64,000 nt of DNA from Desulfosporosinus sp. FKB (lineage in GTDB: Bacteria > Bacillota > Desulfitobacteriia > Desulfitobacteriales > Desulfitobacteriaceae): NCBI RefSeq assembly GCF_002196705.1, contig NZ_NADJ01000037.1:124001-188000 (forward strand), written 5' to 3'. Position numbers and translations under genes: made by a program. Shown piece after piece: positions 35,040-43,503 of this stretch. Position 1 is the first letter of the stretch. Every line of letters starts with the position of its first letter. A model generated the notes under the pieces. It saw nothing but the letters and a program-made list of their open reading frames with translations. It had not been told where the DNA came from and ran no database searches.

Positions 35040-36581
35040 TTATTGGCCTTCCTTTAAATATTTCAATGATAAAAGAGCTCGAATAATAGCTCGTGCTTCC
35101 ATCCCAATTTCTTCGTTAAAGAAATCTTCAACAGCGTCAAAGTCATTATTTATTTCGACGGCTTCAATTAAGAGTTTGTGGAAACCAGAATGTGTTACTT
35201 CAAGTCCAAAAACTTCTCTCGTTAAAGCGCCAATATTTTCTCCAAATGATTCTATTTCAAGTCTCTCAGCCGATACCTCTAAACCAGTTCGACGCAACTT
35301 CCACACACAACTCTTGGGTACTTCTTGTAGAATTACAGGCGAATGTGTAGCAATAATTGCAACGCCATTTCGATTAATTAATAAATCAGAAAGTGCACGA
35401 GTAAAGGCAGATAAAAGCGGAGGATGAAGATGAGCTTCTGGTTCATCGAGTAACACTAAAGTACGTTCCTCAACAGTTTCAACCAATCTAGTAATTGTTA
35501 GTAAAACAATTTTATGCCCAGAGCTTAAACTCTTAAACAATTTTGAAGCTCTCGTCATAAACTCGGTTTCATCTTCATATTTGGCAATAGATGTGACTTC
35601 TGCTTCTTTGAATATAGGATCCGCTTCAAGCATTTCTAAAGCTTTTCTCCAGCGCAACCCCTTTGCCCCACTCCGACAACTCTTGACACTCTTTACAAAT
35701 TCATTTTTCAGCATCTCTGGGCTTTTAGGGGAAAGGCTTTTATCATTGCTATTTTTGATACGTTTTAGGCCGATATATGAATATTGAATTCCTAATGTCT
35801 TATCCTTACGTTCAGGAAGAGGCTCAGATTCGTCGAAAGCACTAAACGTAACTGAAACCAAGTTAGCAAATATCTGTTTATTACCTTTTATTAATTCAGA
35901 TGTAAATAATCCCACCTTAGATGGTAAAGCTTCAATGTCTAGTAGTGACTTTATCATATTATTAATTAAGAAAGTTTTCCCCACTCCGTTCCGTCCAATT
36001 AATACATGTATATTTGTAGGGGGATTTGACTCAGGTTCAACGTTAAAAGAAAGCTCTATTGGACGAGCATTACTTCCTCTACTTTTGGGCGCTTTATATG
36101 TAAATTGGTAACGAGAGAGCTTAACACCACCTAAAGCCAGTCTTCTGAACTGACCGCTTACAGTGGTAGTTGAAACATATCTTAAAAGCGAGATTTTAGT
36201 AACTCTTTCACCAATCGCCCTTTGTAACAACTCATCGTCTATCGAAATATCATTTAATGCAGTTAGTAATCTATCTCGAATTTCGTCCCCCAGGTCATTT
36301 AGTTCTTCGTAATAGCTGGCATCCTGACCTAATGAGAAGAAATTTTGGTCAAGACCATCAAATTCTTCTGGCAATAAAGGTCTACGTTGACCTTTTGACA
36401 TATTAAACTGACCGATCTTTACTCCGCCTAAGTAGTGTATTTCTCCATCACGATCCACAAAGACTAATGAGTAGAGAGTTGAAAATTCAAACCAATCATC
36501 CCACTTATCTTCTATTAGATACGCTTGGAAATGGGGTGATTTCATAACTTCATAATTTACCTGCTTCACTTTAAAAAGCAT
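35040..36581 (-). CDS. ptuA: AAA/ABC-type ATPase, Septu PtuA-like
   Basis: 513 aa; GGAGG six bases before the ATG. Walker A GRNGVGKT (~198), signature-like LSSGHKI (~353), Walker B LVLLDEPEAHLHP (~377) and H-loop ATHSPVI (~411) give an SMC/OLD-family ATPase. The ~150-residue N-terminal part (beta-rich, LGGVKIGQFNM) is longer than in the best-known PtuA, so this may be a Septu-like variant. It is directly coupled to the HNH gene. It would sense and activate the nuclease on phage infection. Confidence 0.82.
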   Translation of the reverse strand: MLFKVKQVNYEVMKSPHFQAYLIEDKWDDWFEFSTLYSLVFVDRDGEIHYLGGVKIGQFNMSKGQRRPLLPEEFDGLDQNFFSLGQDASYYEELNDLGDEIRDRLLTALNDISIDDELLQRAIGERVTKISLLRYVSTTTVSGQFRRLALGGVKLSRYQFTYKAPKSRGSNARPIELSFNVEPESNPPTNIHVLIGRNGVGKTFLINNMIKSLLDIEALPSKVGLFTSELIKGNKQIFANLVSVTFSAFDESEPLPERKDKTLGIQYSYIGLKRIKNSNDKSLSPKSPEMLKNEFVKSVKSCRSGAKGLRWRKALEMLEADPIFKEAEVTSIAKYEDETEFMTRASKLFKSLSSGHKIVLLTITRLVETVEERTLVLLDEPEAHLHPPLLSAFTRALSDLLINRNGVAIIATHSPVILQEVPKSCVWKLRRTGLEVSAERLEIESFGENIGALTREVFGLEVTHSGFHKLLIEAVEINNDFDAVEDFFNEEIGMEARAIIRALLSLKYLKEGQ

Positions 36582-36792
36582 TGTGAGCCTCCGGGAAATC
36601 TCTTTTTATAAAATTTTTCTAAATATACACGACAATTCAAACAGGTAATTTCTTAATAACTAACTCAGAGGTGGGGGTGAAATGAGTTTTAAGGTATGGT
36701 TTATGCAGTTATACCAAGACTAATGAACGAATGATAAAAGTAATAAGAATTTAAACCACATAACATGCATAACGCGTAAATTAGGATTGACT

Positions 36793-37920
36793 TTAACCGT
36801 TAGCCTCTTTCTTGAAAGCATCAAATTGTTTTCTCTTTAATTCTTCGAACTTATTCAAAACAAATCTATTAAGATTTTTCTTGTTTAACCCAGGCTTAGT
36901 ATTTAGAAAGAGCAAAGCAACTTGAAATTCTTCTGATGTATTTTGATTTCTAAAGAAGTGCATAAAACCATATTGCAAAATACATCGTCCTTTTACTCCG
37001 TTACAATTAAAACTATAAACCGCTTCGATACTTCTAAATAATAAGTTATCTTTCTCACCATCATCAGTAAGTAAGATATTCCTTTCTAGTTTGTTCCCAT
37101 TAATTATTACTTTTTTAACATTCTCTTGAAAAAAACTTTTTGGATTCTTGGGTGGATTATCCGGGTCCGGGCCAATTTCAACATCCTTTATTTCCAGAAA
37201 CTCTAGCATTTTATCTTCGGTGTCTTGAGCTAAACTTAACATGAAGTTAAAGCGCTCACGATTAGTAAAATTTTTAGCGTGAACAGTTTCTATTCTATCT
37301 TCAACCTCGTCTTTCTCTTTTAAGAATGAGACAAGGTCTTTTATCAATATTTTATTAATTTCGTCAGTTTCCTTTGATGTATATTCATTGCTAACTCTTA
37401 TCTCCTTACTCGATAGGTCCTTTCTAATATTAATTTTTGCAGAGTGAGTGCTTTGGGGTCTTACCCAATCTCGTGTTAAATCTTCTCTGATGATGCTATA
37501 TTCCAACTCTAATTCATTGGAAGAGATAAACCCAAACATCATCGGGGTTATTATTTGTATATTTTCATTTTGCTCGATCTTATCAACGTTAACTTCAAAC
37601 CCACTAATTACTGAGGTTAATGAGGTATCGCTTTTACTTTTAATTATGCTATTCCGGTGTTTTGGGTTATCTTCTTTGTTTCCTTGTCTTTCTTGGAGTG
37701 TTGCAAATTCTTTTGGACTTAAAATCATCGTGACTATTAATGGTATAGTATTTTTCTTGTTTGAGTCTCCAACGAATACACCTCTTGATTTAAGTACATT
37801 GTTTATATCTGAATCAGTTAAGCAAGAATCATTGAGTAACGGCATTAACATCGATCCATAAGGTAACATAGAGGCAACGCTAACTTTCGGTAAAGGTACA
37901 ACATCGATCTCAGACTTCAT
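36793..37920 (-). CDS. Unrecognised third protein of the NdpA-nuclease operon (GapS4b-like?)
   Basis: 375 aa from ATG with GGGAGG eight bases upstream, overlapping the nuclease gene by 11 bases. The start (PLPKVSVASMLPYGSMLMPLL...LTDSDINNVLKSRGVFVG) could form a small SAP-like helical module. The rest is mixed alpha/beta with a charged middle and a Lys-rich C-terminus, and shows no catalytic motif. Its strict coupling to a PD-(D/E)XK-like protein recalls the two-gene GAPS4 system (GapS4a/GapS4b); I cannot confirm homology. Confidence 0.7.
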   Translation of the reverse strand: MKSEIDVVPLPKVSVASMLPYGSMLMPLLNDSCLTDSDINNVLKSRGVFVGDSNKKNTIPLIVTMILSPKEFATLQERQGNKEDNPKHRNSIIKSKSDTSLTSVISGFEVNVDKIEQNENIQIITPMMFGFISSNELELEYSIIREDLTRDWVRPQSTHSAKINIRKDLSSKEIRVSNEYTSKETDEINKILIKDLVSFLKEKDEVEDRIETVHAKNFTNRERFNFMLSLAQDTEDKMLEFLEIKDVEIGPDPDNPPKNPKSFFQENVKKVIINGNKLERNILLTDDGEKDNLLFRSIEAVYSFNCNGVKGRCILQYGFMHFFRNQNTSEEFQVALLFLNTKPGLNKKNLNRFVLNKFEELKRKQFDAFKKEANG

Positions 37921-38860
37921 TTTGAGTTCCTCCCATATTTCTAAAATCAAAGGACCCATATTTGTCAATAAAGACTCTCTGAGAGAAATTTGAATCTTTA
38001 ATCCTGGCTAAACTCTTTTTAACATCTTCCCCATAAGCGTAATCATTGTAATCCGGAAAAGCGATAATTATTTTAGCCGCCCAGCTTTCAGTAATAAGCC
38101 TTGCTAATTGTAATAATCTTTCCAGGTACTCTAGTGTATAAGAATCTTCTGTAGTAATTATTAAACTATCACCACTGTTCTCAATAAGTTTAAAAAGCTG
38201 TATTGGGGAATTTATGTATTGTACCGGAAGGATATGTCCTTGATGGGTTCTTTCAGTCGTATCCATGTTATATCCAGTATCAGGGTAGAAGAAGTAGAAA
38301 TTTATATCTCGACTTTCTACGTATTTGATACTGCTATATAAAAAATTTGCTTTTTTATTGTCTACCAAATATACTGTTTTGTAATTTACATCATCACTAT
38401 TTCTAAAGCCCTGTATTTCACTAATAATTCCTTTGTTTTCTTCCCCATTAATACTATCAAACCACATGATTACATTAGAAAAATCTTTCTTTTTAGACGT
38501 GCCAACCCTCTCTTTAAATAATTCATGAGAGGGATAACATTCAGTCGCCTCAGCAATATCCTTCAGGTAAGATTTAAACTCGGATATTATCCCATTTGAC
38601 GTCTTGGGATAACCCTCCCGATGCTTTACAGATATCAATACATCCCTCTGAAGCCTACTAACCAATGGGCATTCATACTTAACAATAAAATCTACCCCAT
38701 GCTTATGGCGCGGAGTACCTTCTGCACTTTTATGAATATCTTTATGTATGCAGGGAATATCTTTTCCTGAAAAAGCATTATCCCAACCTATTAATTTCAA
38801 AAATCCTTTCGTAATTTTTTCACCGTATTCACCTGAAGATTTTGATTTTTCACCTGACAC
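37910..38860 (-). CDS. PD-(D/E)XK-like nuclease of an unknown operon (GapS4a-like?)
   Basis: 316 aa; GTG start six bases after GAGGTG. The N-terminal ~100 residues have a restriction-nuclease order: acidic helix SSGEYGEKITKGFLKLIGW (E11/E14), then KHGVDFIVKY (Asp ~57) and DVLISVKHRE (Lys ~77). The usual Glu of ExK is Ser here, an accepted variation in some families. The C-terminal part (LIITTEDSYTLEYLERLLQLARL...AAKIIIAF) looks Rossmann-like. It is 17 bases after the NdpA-like gene. Likely the effector of the operon. Confidence 0.72.
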   Translation of the reverse strand: MSGEKSKSSGEYGEKITKGFLKLIGWDNAFSGKDIPCIHKDIHKSAEGTPRHKHGVDFIVKYECPLVSRLQRDVLISVKHREGYPKTSNGIISEFKSYLKDIAEATECYPSHELFKERVGTSKKKDFSNVIMWFDSINGEENKGIISEIQGFRNSDDVNYKTVYLVDNKKANFLYSSIKYVESRDINFYFFYPDTGYNMDTTERTHQGHILPVQYINSPIQLFKLIENSGDSLIITTEDSYTLEYLERLLQLARLITESWAAKIIIAFPDYNDYAYGEDVKKSLARIKDSNFSQRVFIDKYGSFDFRNMGGTQNEV

Positions 38861-38877
38861 AATTAACACCTCACTGT

Positions 38878-39921
38878 TTATTCTTCTTTATTAAAATAAA
38901 CCTTGTAATAATACATTTGTTTTTTATCATCATAGCCTTTTTCTAGGTATTGTTTACTTTTATTTGATGTACCCTTTATTTTAATCTCGATTTCGGTATC
39001 TAATTTAATGTAACTTTTTATATTTCTCTTAACTTTTTTAATAACAGCTTTATCTATGGAAAAGCTTTCAATATTTAAACATTCATTCATTTCGGCATAA
39101 TCTGCTATATGCTGCATTAGAGCCTCAGCATATTCAGCTCCTTCAGCAACACTAACTGAAAAATCATCTAATTTTATTTGAGGAACTGTATTAATGTAAT
39201 TAATTACATTGTTAAGCATTACGACTTTTTCAGATTGTTCTGCAATATAATCCTTTTTGACAAATTCTTTACATGCTTCAACCAATGTTTTAGTTTTAAG
39301 ATAATCAGTGCTACATTTCTGAATTCCTAGGAATGACTCAGTCCAATATTTGGTATCAACACTTCTATTCGTATCAATATTTAACACTTGAAATCCTTTT
39401 TCCATTTGATTATTAAAAATAATACAGCCTTTATCTAATTTATCTATATTTATACCCTGTAGCCAATCAAGAGTGTAAAGATTTCCATTGCTATTTATCC
39501 TTATAAAAGCATCCTTATTTTCAGATTTAAAAATTCCTATCGCATCATATACATTCTCATCAAATATTGCGTCTTTAATATATACAACCCATAGTTCCCC
39601 CCTTTTTATATTTGGATGCGTTGAAACTTCGTATAAATGCCTAGCAATTGCTTGCGAGCTATTTGCGAAGTTACTTATATCAGCAAAAGCTAACTTTGTA
39701 AACTGATAGACCTCGTTGTAACAAAGATCTGTTTCATGACTAAAACTATAGATTTCATTTTCTTTAAATTGCTGAAAAAAATACTTTCCTAATAGTCCAT
39801 ATATAGGACCGTCTGAAATATTCACACAATCCTGAGAAATTATAATTTCCTCTTCCTTAAATTTATTTCCAACGCCGTGTAACATAAGTTTGTCGATTTT
39901 TACCCCTGAAAAATCAAACAT
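38878..39921 (-). CDS. Nucleoid-associated protein, NdpA/YejK family
   Basis: 347 aa from ATG (MFDFSGVKIDKLMLHGVGNK); an ATG 18 bases earlier is possible. The pattern DKLMLHGVGNK, then LLGKYFFQQF, FANSSQAIARHLYEVSTHPNIKRGELWVVY and a ...DAIGIFKSENKDAFI strand fits the NdpA (NA37) family. Housekeeping YejK binds the nucleoid; versions in defence islands accompany nucleases. As first gene of the operon it may detect or present invading DNA. Confidence 0.82.
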   Translation of the reverse strand: MFDFSGVKIDKLMLHGVGNKFKEEEIIISQDCVNISDGPIYGLLGKYFFQQFKENEIYSFSHETDLCYNEVYQFTKLAFADISNFANSSQAIARHLYEVSTHPNIKRGELWVVYIKDAIFDENVYDAIGIFKSENKDAFIRINSNGNLYTLDWLQGINIDKLDKGCIIFNNQMEKGFQVLNIDTNRSVDTKYWTESFLGIQKCSTDYLKTKTLVEACKEFVKKDYIAEQSEKVVMLNNVINYINTVPQIKLDDFSVSVAEGAEYAEALMQHIADYAEMNECLNIESFSIDKAVIKKVKRNIKSYIKLDTEIEIKIKGTSNKSKQYLEKGYDDKKQMYYYKVYFNKEE

Positions 39922-40184
39922 TAATTCACCACACCTCAATATGATAAATATACTCCTACTACCAGATTATCCACCTCTAAACTTTCCACATCTTTCCTTG
40001 ATTTCCTCCTAAGATCGATAAAATAATCCAATATAATACAAAAAGGCCAGACGTCTAAAAAAATAAACGATCTGACCATATTGCTTGTTCCCAAGTACTT
40101 TTCGTGAAGGCCGTCCCAACATAACATAGATTATCGACAAAATAGGAATTTCTCAACGATATAACGATAGGAACGGCTTTGATA

Positions 40185-40250
40185 TTATCTCTGCCTTTTC
40201 CTCCGTTCAACCGTGCATGACAGTTTCCCGTCACACGGCGTTCCAGCAAA
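40185..40250 (-). ncRNA. Group II intron-like RNA fragment
   Basis: On the minus strand GCCGTGTGACGGGAAACTGT followed by CATGCACGGTTGAACGGAGG reproduces the well-conserved 'GAGCCGTRTGA-NGGGAAAC-TNTCA-YGYACGGTT' hairpin of bacterial group II introns. No reverse-transcriptase gene or catalytic domain V with its AGC triad is seen nearby, so it is a relic. Confidence 0.45.
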
Positions 40251-40260
40251 ATTCGCACAT

Positions 40261-40298
40261 AAAAAAGGCCCCCACCACGTAGGCAGAGGCCAAAAAAA
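40261..40298. terminator. Bidirectional terminator-like hairpin
   Basis: GGCCTCTGCC and GGGGGCC-type arms around TACGTGGT (plus strand AGGCCCCCACCACGTAGGCA...) are flanked by A-runs and T-runs on both sides. Confidence 0.55.
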
Positions 40299-40963
40299 GA
40301 ATATATGGGACAGGACAGAACTGTTAATGTATCATGTAGCAAAAGGCTTGTCTTTATGTCACAGTCTCAAGGCCATCTTGACATTGTGACACATTATTAT
40401 GCGTTTTAAGGCCTGTTTTCCCCTGAACATGTTCCCGTGTACGTAGCTAGAAAACATTGCGCCTGCTTTTAATTCGATTCTGAAATCTACAACCGGCACC
40501 ACAGGCGGGTTTAGAGTATCTGTTTTCTGCATACAACCACAGGCTCGACGTGCTGCGTTTACGGGTACATATTAATTCTTTACTCTTACTTGGAATTACA
40601 TCTTTGCCATCAACCCCAATCTTACCGAACCCTCTTACACTACTCCACATCTCTGTTGCCGATAGTTTTTAAACTTTTGAATATATGGTGATTCTACCCT
40701 CCATGATGCTCTACCTACCATGTATATCTATTATTAATACTTTTAGTATTATATTCGCCAACTACGGCAACTTAGGCCCTCAGGCCTTGGGGTGTCAAGT
40801 TTTCTGCGGTTGCCGACATCGGCAACCGTCGGCAACTTTTAGAGTTAATTTAATCAGAGCTGGGGTTGTATAAGGTCTTTGTTAAGGCTTTTCACACTCT
40901 TTGGGGTACATTTAAATTAATGTTGTGCACATTTTAAACGATTCCTTACTTTTAAACGAAAAG

Positions 40964-41203
40964 GGGGGTGCATCTTTTAAAGATTCGGGTGCAAAAAGTA
41001 AAAAAGCACCGCCTAAAACGATGCTAAACTTACTCTAAAACGCTGAAAAGCCCAGCAATGCTGGACTTTTTATGTTTATTAATTGTATCAATTATTGAGT
41101 ACTTATTTGTCTAATAACTCAATAATTGATACAAATTAACGAATCACCTGCAAAAGGGGGTGCATTTTTTGTTTTAGGGGGTGCATTATTCGAGGGGGGT
41201 GCA
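40964..41203. repeat. GGGGGTGCA iteron-like repeats
   Basis: Four exact copies at 40964-40972, 41156-41164, 41177-41185 and 41195-41203, plus a shortened GGGTGCA at 40987. All are in the same orientation, and the last three are spaced 21 and 18 bases apart, about two helical turns. They surround an 18-base inverted repeat. Candidate protein-binding array or origin/transposon end. Confidence 0.6.
41083..41134. repeat. Perfect 18-base inverted repeat with 16-base spacer
   Basis: TTGTATCAATTATTGAGT (41083-41100) and its exact complement ACTCAATAATTGATACAA (41117-41134) enclose ACTTATTTGTCTAATA. AT-rich and without a following T-run, so it is not a terminator. Arm and spacer lengths suit a tyrosine-recombinase core site or a regulator operator. 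Confidence 0.65.
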
Positions 41204-41239
41204 AATATGAAGTATGCACAAATCCTTTGTGTAGGAGAT

Positions 41240-42283
41240 TTAGAATACTAACTTTTGTACAGCACTATAAAGGATATCACTCGCAAGAGAAACTTTCTGA
41301 GGATTCACAAAGTCGGGAACATCATCCGGCGTATGATTTTTATTAAGCCAATTTCGAGCCATTAATGTTACGGCTGGGATATTGTCCATATTAAAATATA
41401 CTTGATCACTATTGTAACCATTATTTGGAGCTAACGAAGCGCTTACTTTATTTTCCTTAGCGGCTGATTGTATAGCTTGAACTGCCTTATTATCACTATT
41501 TGCCCACAATGCAAATTCTCCAAGAGGTCCGTTTCCTACGGTATCTACATTTAATACAGCTTGAATTCCTGCAAATGTTGGTTTCTCTATAAATGAATAG
41601 GAGCCCACGAAACCCATTTCTTCCGCACTCCAGAAAGCTAATACCACATTACATTTCGGTTTAATTCCTTCTTTAAGCAATCGACGCATGACATCAAGAA
41701 TACAGCCGACCCCTGAGGCATTATCATTAGCACCTGGATATAGATTGCCTTGAAAAATCCCAAGATGATCATAATGGGCTGACAAAATTACTGATTCGGT
41801 AGGGTTCGTTCCTATGAGACCACCAATAATATTGGCACTCGGTGTCCTTAAATCATCGGGATTTCCGGGTCTAAATGTCAAGCGACCATGATAGAATTCC
41901 TCAACAACCGGATAAACAGTGAAAGCATTTGAATAATCATGATTGTTCTTATCCACCAAATCTCCCAGTGGTTCCAGTCCTAGACCCTTCATTTGATCCA
42001 TAAGATAAGCTGCAGCCTTTTCTTCGCCAACAGTTCCAGCCCGGCGTCCTTGTAACTCAGACGACGTAAGGGCTAATATATCGTCCGTAGCGGTTCTGTT
42101 TAGGTATTTATTGTCAGTTTGCAGAACAAAGTTAACGCCCTGCCTTATAGTACTACTGGTCGGTATAGACGCTTGTGCACATTGAGGAATCTTTATTTTG
42201 AATATTTCTGACCAACCGTACCAAGGTAGTAACGTAGCTCCCACAGCGGACAAACATTTTAAGAATCCTCTTCTAGTCGGCAT
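41240..42283 (-). CDS. Tat-exported M28 family metallopeptidase
   Basis: 347 aa; TTAGGAGGAGG before the ATG. Twin-arginine signal MPTRRGFLKCLSAVGATLL (1-19). Peptidase domain with the di-zinc ligands SAHYDHLG (His ~171), GANDNASG (Asp ~186), AFWSAEEMGF (Glu pair ~219), NVDTVG (Asp ~246) and NHTPDD (His ~324). M28 enzymes are aminopeptidases; folding with zinc before export explains Tat use. Stand-alone gene at the border of the metal region. Confidence 0.9.
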   Translation of the reverse strand: MPTRRGFLKCLSAVGATLLPWYGWSEIFKIKIPQCAQASIPTSSTIRQGVNFVLQTDNKYLNRTATDDILALTSSELQGRRAGTVGEEKAAAYLMDQMKGLGLEPLGDLVDKNNHDYSNAFTVYPVVEEFYHGRLTFRPGNPDDLRTPSANIIGGLIGTNPTESVILSAHYDHLGIFQGNLYPGANDNASGVGCILDVMRRLLKEGIKPKCNVVLAFWSAEEMGFVGSYSFIEKPTFAGIQAVLNVDTVGNGPLGEFALWANSDNKAVQAIQSAAKENKVSASLAPNNGYNSDQVYFNMDNIPAVTLMARNWLNKNHTPDDVPDFVNPQKVSLASDILYSAVQKLVF

Positions 42284-42466
42284 TTCAAACCTCCTCCTAA
42301 TCCACTGTTAGAAGCTTGAATCAGTCCTTGATATAATCGTTATTTTATAAATACTTGAGGAACTCTGTCCCTAAACTATTTTGTTTCTTTAACAAAAGTT
42401 GGAATAAGCTTCCTATGAATTCAATACTAATAAAATGACTACAAACAAAAGGAGTCCTTAAGTTTA

Positions 42467-43462
42467 ATGGAATATGCGAAATCAATGTCTTCTAAAAAAG
42501 TTTATCTAATGATTTACGGTAGCACATTATTCATAGCACTGGGATTCAGATCACTTCAGAATGCTATTATATCAGAACAAGTGAAAAATGTTGTTACATT
42601 AGCATTAAGTATTATTTTACAAGCCCTTCCCTTTATATTAATCGGGGTTCTAGCATCGTCGATTATCAGGGTTCTTATACGAGAAGAATGGATTGCGAGG
42701 TTCAGCCCAAGCAATAGTATTGCCGGAGTTATCCTTGGTGCATTGCTTGGTTTAATCTTTCCAGTCTGTGACTGTGGGGTAATGCCGGTTGCTCGTAGCT
42801 TGCTGCGCAAAGGAGTTTCAATGCAAACGGCTTTTGCCTATTTACTTACAGCTCCCGTTATAAACCCGACGGTCATCTTGGCTACGGCGTTGGCCTTTCA
42901 GTGGAATTGGCACCTCGTAGTATTACGTCTTTTGGGAACGTTTGTCGTCGGAGGGACAATCGCCCTTTTAATTGGATACTTCTTTAATCCCAAAGACCTT
43001 GGGGTTTCTATAAACCAACTTCACCATAATGATCACCATTCTGGGAGACAATCCATCCACGAAATATTGCTGCATGCTGTTGATGAGTTTTTTGATATCG
43101 GACGTTTCCTCATCGTGAGCGCCTTTTTGGCCTCAGCCATTCAGGTATGGGTTTCCAAAAGTATACTCTTTCAATTTGTGAATAATCCTAGTCTATCTGT
43201 GGCAGCTTTGATGGTTTTGGGAATATTGATGTCCTTATGTTCGGAAGCAGATGCTTTTGTGGCTAGAGTCTTAGCCAATCAATTTCCTCTGGGATCTGTC
43301 CTCTCTTTTCTTGTCATAGGACAAATTCTCGACTTGCGAAATATGATTTTGTTTAGCAAGAATTTTCGTCAATCTCTATTCCTTTTCATAGCCATAATGT
43401 CCATAATTCTAACCTTTTTATGGGGCTGGGGAATCGATGTCGGACTTAGGCTGCATCTCTAA
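42467..43462 (+). CDS. YraQ/UPF0718 family permease
   Basis: 331 aa; AAAAGGAG lies twelve bases upstream, so a nearby later ATG (MSSKK) may also be used. About eight membrane helices. The family signature PVCDCGVMPVARSLLRKG lies at ~100-117 and a second repeat carries LCSEADAFVARVLANQF (~257-273). A His-rich loop (HHNDHHSGRQSIHE, ~188-201) suggests metal contact. These permeases pair with TIGR03943 proteins, as here 41 bases downstream. Substrate unproven; the surrounding genes favour a divalent metal or metal chelate. Confidence 0.88.
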   Translation: MEYAKSMSSKKVYLMIYGSTLFIALGFRSLQNAIISEQVKNVVTLALSIILQALPFILIGVLASSIIRVLIREEWIARFSPSNSIAGVILGALLGLIFPVCDCGVMPVARSLLRKGVSMQTAFAYLLTAPVINPTVILATALAFQWNWHLVVLRLLGTFVVGGTIALLIGYFFNPKDLGVSINQLHHNDHHSGRQSIHEILLHAVDEFFDIGRFLIVSAFLASAIQVWVSKSILFQFVNNPSLSVAALMVLGILMSLCSEADAFVARVLANQFPLGSVLSFLVIGQILDLRNMILFSKNFRQSLFLFIAIMSIILTFLWGWGIDVGLRLHL

Positions 43463-43503
43463 ACAATCTTTGGAGCTTAAGAGTTCTACCAAGGAGGTAA
43501 TTC

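Larger units (their letters stand above)
40301..41239. other. Gene-poor, repeat-rich junction between the defence island and metal region
   Basis: No gene with a ribosome site is seen. Contents in order: a Cys-containing short frame on the minus strand (40447-40650, no ribosome site); a 10-base perfect hairpin CGGTTGCCGA/TCGGCAACCG (40807-40828) with extra CGGCAAC copies at 40765 and 40831; a terminator-like hairpin (41047-41071); an 18-base inverted repeat; and GGGGGTGCA repeats. The last two are listed separately. Confidence 0.6.

Noticed and set aside
40055-40342. A 95-aa minus-strand frame
   Set aside because: It crosses the terminator-like hairpin and the group II intron-like hairpin, so the coding appearance is accidental.
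40447-40650. A 67-aa minus-strand frame with clustered Arg/Lys and CGAGC
   Set aside because: No ribosome site, no recognisable family, and it lies in a repeat-rich gap; not supported as a gene.
42300-42466. A half Zur-box-like sequence (AATCGTTATT) before the permease gene
   Set aside because: Only one half-site resembles the box, and symmetry is missing.
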